Shown here piece after piece: positions 61,119-64,000 of a DNA stretch of 64,000 nt. Below the pieces are notes generated by a model, which saw nothing but the letters and a program-made list of their open reading frames with translations, did not search any database and was not told the DNA's origin. The translations under genes and the position numbers were made by a program. Every line of letters starts with the position of its first letter. Positions within the stretch are counted from its first letter, which is position 1. Origin of the DNA: Schlegelella_A sp963778525 (GTDB lineage Bacteria; Pseudomonadota; Gammaproteobacteria; Burkholderiales; Burkholderiaceae_C); assembly GCA_963778525.1 (NCBI GenBank), contig CAVZUJ010000008.1, positions 62,001 through 126,000 on the forward strand, written 5' to 3'.

Positions 61119-62627
61119 TTAGTCGGCGCTGCCAGCAGGCCTCGGCGCGAGCCGACCGTTCGTCGGGACGGCGGGATTCGTGAAAGCCATCACGCCGTCA
61201 CGCAGCCTGCCCCAGCGCAGCAGGCGCAGGTCGCGGGCGTAGTTCTGATGCAGCTTCCACGGCGGCCGCGAGCCTTGCTTCGGGAACAGGTGGACCGCGC
61301 GCTGCACGTACCCGGACGAGAAATCGATCCACGGCACCGTGGTGAGCGTCGGGTCGGCGTTGTGCGGTGTGCATTGGCGCAGGTTGTGCCGCTTCATGTG
61401 GTTGAGCAGACGGCACACGTATTCGCAGGTCAGGTCGCACTTCAGGGTCCACGACGCGTTCGTGTATCCCACCGCGGTCGCCAGGTTCGGCACGCCTTCG
61501 TACATCATGCCCTTGTAGGTCAGGACCTGCGCCCAGTCGACGCGGCGGCCGTCGACGCTCACCTCCAACCCGCCCAGCACCTGCAGCTCGAGCCCGGTGG
61601 CGGTGACGATCAGATCGGCCTCGAGCGCACGGCCCGACTTCAGCTGCAAGCCGGTTTCCGTGAAGGTGTCGATCTCGTCGGTGACGACCTCGGCGCGCCC
61701 GCTGCGAATGGCCCGGAACAGATCACCGTCGGGGACCAGGCACAAGCGCTGCTCCCAGGGGTTGTAGCGGGGCGTGAAGTGCCGCTCGATGTCGTAGTCG
61801 GGCCCGAGCCAGGCGCGCACGCCGGAGAGCAGCAGCCGGCGAACGCGCGCCGGCTGGCGCCGGCACAGATTGAAGAAGTAGCTGCCGAGCAGGACGCGTT
61901 GCCAGCGCGCGAGGCCGTAGGCAAGCGCTTCGGGCAGCACGCGTCGCAGCGCCTCGGCGAGGCGATCTTGCGAAGGTCGCGCCACGACCCAGGTCGGCGA
62001 GCGCTGCAGCAGCGTGACTTTGGCCGCCGATGCCGCCAGCGCCGGCACGAGCGTCATCGCGGTGGCGCCGCTGCCGATGACGACGATGCGCTTGCCCGCA
62101 GTCTCGATGTCGTCGCCCCAGTGCTGCGGGTGCACGATGCGGCCGCCAAAGCGCTCCCGGCCGGCGAACTCGGGCGTGTAGCCCTCGGCGTAGCGGTAGT
62201 AGCCGCTGCACATGAAGAGAAAGTTGCAGCTGAACCGAACCGGCTCGCCAGCCTCGCCGCGCTCGACCTCGACCGTCCAGGTCGCGGTCTCGGTCGCCCA
62301 CGACGCCCGAACGACGCGATGGCCGAAGCGGATGAGCCGGTCGACGCCGTGCTCGCGCGCCGTGTCCTGTACGTACTTCAGGATGTCGGGGCCGTCGGCG
62401 ATGGCCTTGGCTCCGCGCCAGGGGCGAAACGAATAGCCGAGCGTGTACATGTCGGAGTCGGAGCGAACGCCCGGATAGCGGAACAGGTCCCAGGTGCCGC
62501 CGATGCGCCCGCGGCTCTCCAGGATCGCCAGGCTGCGCCCGGGGCAACGCGACTGCAAGTGGCAGGCGGCACCGATGCCCGAGAGGCCTGCGCCCACGAT
62601 CAGCACGTCGAAATGTTCGCTCGTCAC
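61119..62627 (-). CDS. Flavin-containing Baeyer-Villiger-type monooxygenase
   Basis: 502 residues from the GTG at 62627, which has GGAG/AGGA upstream and starts directly at MTSEHFDVLIVGAGLSGIGAA. FAD fold GAGLSG at 12-17, GTWDLFRYPGVRSDSD, the Baeyer-Villiger fingerprint FxGxxxHxxxW exactly as F160-GGRIVHPQH-W170, and the NADPH fold VIGSGATAMTL. Longer readings to 62663 or 62720 are possible. The substrate is unknown; relatives oxidise ketones or act on long-chain and steroid-like compounds. Divergent from tag. Confidence 0.88.
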   Translation of the reverse strand: MTSEHFDVLIVGAGLSGIGAACHLQSRCPGRSLAILESRGRIGGTWDLFRYPGVRSDSDMYTLGYSFRPWRGAKAIADGPDILKYVQDTAREHGVDRLIRFGHRVVRASWATETATWTVEVERGEAGEPVRFSCNFLFMCSGYYRYAEGYTPEFAGRERFGGRIVHPQHWGDDIETAGKRIVVIGSGATAMTLVPALAASAAKVTLLQRSPTWVVARPSQDRLAEALRRVLPEALAYGLARWQRVLLGSYFFNLCRRQPARVRRLLLSGVRAWLGPDYDIERHFTPRYNPWEQRLCLVPDGDLFRAIRSGRAEVVTDEIDTFTETGLQLKSGRALEADLIVTATGLELQVLGGLEVSVDGRRVDWAQVLTYKGMMYEGVPNLATAVGYTNASWTLKCDLTCEYVCRLLNHMKRHNLRQCTPHNADPTLTTVPWIDFSSGYVQRAVHLFPKQGSRPPWKLHQNYARDLRLLRWGRLRDGVMAFTNPAVPTNGRLAPRPAGSAD

Positions 62628-62706
62628 TGCGCCTGCTTCCTCTCCCGATGGGTGCGCGCGCATCGCTTCGCAGCGCCTGGTCGTCCGCTTGGCGAGAATA
62701 CACACG

Positions 62707-63351
62707 ATGGCGATACGCAAAGGACTCTTCCAGGCCGAGGACGGCGCGCTGCGCTGCGGCTGGTGCCAGGCCAGCCCGGCCTACCGCGACTATCACGATC
62801 GCGAATGGGGCTTTCCGGTCACCGACGATCGCCGTCTCTTCGAGAAGCTCTGCCTCGAAGGCTTTCAGGCCGGCCTCAGCTGGCTCACCATCCTGAACAA
62901 GCGCGAGGCCTTTCGCCAGGCCTTCGCCAACTTCGACGCGGCCCGCGTCGCCCGCTTCGGCGAGCGCGAGGTGACGCGTCTGCTCGCCGACGCGGGCATC
63001 GTCCGCCATCGCGGCAAGATCGAATCGACGATCAACAACGCCCGGCGCGTGCTCGAGCTGCGCCAGGAGTTCGGCTCGCTTGCTGCCTACGCCTGGGGCT
63101 TCGAGCCGCCGCCGCGGAGCCGACCGAAGCGGATGACGCTGGCCGCACTGAAGAAGATGAGCACCTCGCCCGAGTCGATCGCGATGTCGAAGGATCTGAA
63201 GCGGCGCGGCTGGAGCTTCGTCGGCCCGACCACGGTCTATGCGTTCATGCAGGCGATGGGGCTGGTCAACGATCACCTCGACGGCTGCCATGTCCGCGAG
63301 CTCGCCGCCAGCTCGGCGCGGCCGGCACGGGCGCAAAAGGAGAACGCATGA
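62707..63351 (+). CDS. tag: DNA-3-methyladenine glycosylase I
   Basis: 214 residues. LRCGWCQASPAYRDYHDREWGFPVTDDRRLFEKLCLEGFQAGLSWLTILNKREAFRQAF and RRGWSFVGPTTVYAFMQAMGLVNDHLDGC are the two halves of the Tag fold; the Cys and His of CGW, YHD, DHLDGC form the zinc site. It excises 3-methyladenine from alkylated DNA. The start at 62707 gives the usual length. GAGAAT seven bases upstream could be a -10. The stop overlaps the pirin ATG. Confidence 0.94.
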   Translation: MAIRKGLFQAEDGALRCGWCQASPAYRDYHDREWGFPVTDDRRLFEKLCLEGFQAGLSWLTILNKREAFRQAFANFDAARVARFGEREVTRLLADAGIVRHRGKIESTINNARRVLELRQEFGSLAAYAWGFEPPPRSRPKRMTLAALKKMSTSPESIAMSKDLKRRGWSFVGPTTVYAFMQAMGLVNDHLDGCHVRELAASSARPARAQKENA

Positions 63352-64000
63352 CCGGATTGCAAACGCTCGCCCCGCAAGCCCGCGATCTCGGCGGCGGCTT
63401 CACGGTGCGCCGCCTGCTGCCGCAGGCCGACCGCCGCGCCGTCGGCCCGTTCGTCTTCTTCGACCACTTCGGCCCGATCGACGTCGAGCCCGGCGCGAAC
63501 CACGATGTGCGACCGCATCCGCACATCGGCCTGGCAACGCTCACCTATCTCTTCGAAGGCGCCATCGTGCATCGCGACTCGACCGGCGTCGTGCAGCGCA
63601 TCGAGCCGGGCGCGGTCAACCTGATGACCTCGGGGCGCGGCATCGTGCATTCGGAGCGCACACCGAAGGAGCTGGTCGGCCAGCCGCATCGCAGCCATGG
63701 GCTGCAGCTCTGGATCGCCCTGCCCGAGGCGATGGAAGAGTCGGCGCCTTCGTTCCAGCACGTGCCGGCGGCGAGCGTGCCGGAGGTCCGGCTCGAAGCG
63801 GCCAGGGCACGCGTCGTCGTCGGCTCGGCGTTCGGCGCCACCTCACCCGTCGAAACGCGCTCGCCGACGCTGGCCGTCGTTCTCGATTTCGACGTCGCGA
63901 GCGGCGAGCACCGTCAAGCTGCCGGCGCTGGCGTCCGAGCTGGCGCTCTACTCGACCGACCATCCCTTCGAAGTCGACGGCGAGAAGGTCGACGAGTTCA
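63348..64000 (+). CDS. Pirin family protein (3' end outside window), one frame break
   Basis: Cupin-fold pirin. ATGA overlap with tag. RDLGGGFTVRRLLPQADRRAVGPFVFFDHFGPIDVEPG, then the metal-binding HPHIGLATLTYLFEGAIVHRDS and SGRGIVHSERTP with histidines and glutamate in the family positions. At about 63906-63909 an extra base (GGCGAGCACC) shifts the frame; continuing one base over gives TVKLPALASELALYSTDHPFEVDGEKVDEF to the window edge. Pirins may act as quercetinase-like or regulatory proteins; here the role is unknown. Confidence 0.85.
   Translation, partial: MTGLQTLAPQARDLGGGFTVRRLLPQADRRAVGPFVFFDHFGPIDVEPGANHDVRPHPHIGLATLTYLFEGAIVHRDSTGVVQRIEPGAVNLMTSGRGIVHSERTPKELVGQPHRSHGLQLWIALPEAMEESAPSFQHVPAASVPEVRLEAARARVVVGSAFGATSPVETRSPTLAVVLDFDVASGEHRQAAGAGVRAGALLDRPSLRSRRREGRRV

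Noticed and set aside
1..64000. CRISPR arrays, tRNA genes, insertion sequences, prophage genes or anti-phage systems
   Set aside because: None seen; the window is housekeeping operons with only short repeats.

Overview
The window is a 64 kb, very GC-rich, gene-dense chromosomal stretch of a beta-proteobacterium, most likely order Burkholderiales in the Rubrivivax/Leptothrix/Piscinibacter neighbourhood. This rests on the gene content (fused murE-murF, caa3-type cytochrome oxidase with its DUF2244/DUF2970/twin-TM helper genes, pyrR-pyrB-pyrC-like-plsC after yqgE-ruvX, pilGHIJ-chpA) and on intergenic elements of a kind I associate with that group. I see no tRNA or rRNA gene, insertion sequence, prophage or CRISPR array, and no gene-free gap longer than 300 bases.

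Region by region. 1-18.5 kb is the division and cell wall (dcw) cluster on the plus strand: mraZ (cut by the window edge), rsmH, ftsL, ftsI, a murE-murF fusion, mraY, murD, ftsW, murG, murC, ddlB, ftsQ, ftsA, ftsZ, then lpxC. 18.5-23.4 kb holds two small membrane proteins and, on the minus strand, a YqiA-type esterase, mpl, hemL and a divergent ThiD-like kinase. 23.5-34.2 kb is rubredoxin followed by the type IV pilus chemosensory operon pilG-pilH-pilI-pilJ-chpA. 34.2-44.7 kb carries a photolyase, yqgE-ruvX-pyrR-pyrB-pyrC-like-plsC, gpmA, a rhodanese, grxC, secB, gpsA, trmL and comF. 44.8-55.6 kb is a BioC-like methyltransferase and a full aa3/caa3 oxidase operon with its assembly factors (CtaG, SURF1, heme O/A synthases, SCO). 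55.6-64 kb has rpoH behind a perfect CIRCE operator, a large hybrid histidine kinase, ychF, a Baeyer-Villiger-type monooxygenase, tag and a partial pirin.

Two things stand out. First, several gene junctions where translational coupling would be expected are occupied by small repeat-derived reading frames that keep the coupling. A roughly 20-codon 'MSRR...PKA' cassette sits once between murD and ftsW and twice in tandem between yqgE and ruvX, with ATGA/GTGA overlaps at every boundary. A 37-codon partial copy of the murC 5' end sits between murG and murC. A Burkholderiales-type palindromic element sits between the ftsQ ribosome binding site and ftsA. Second, at least nine conserved genes are broken by single-base frame changes, nearly all extra bases and mostly in the dcw cluster. 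These are most simply read as uncorrected sequencing or assembly indels, and the affected genes are annotated here over their full intended extent.
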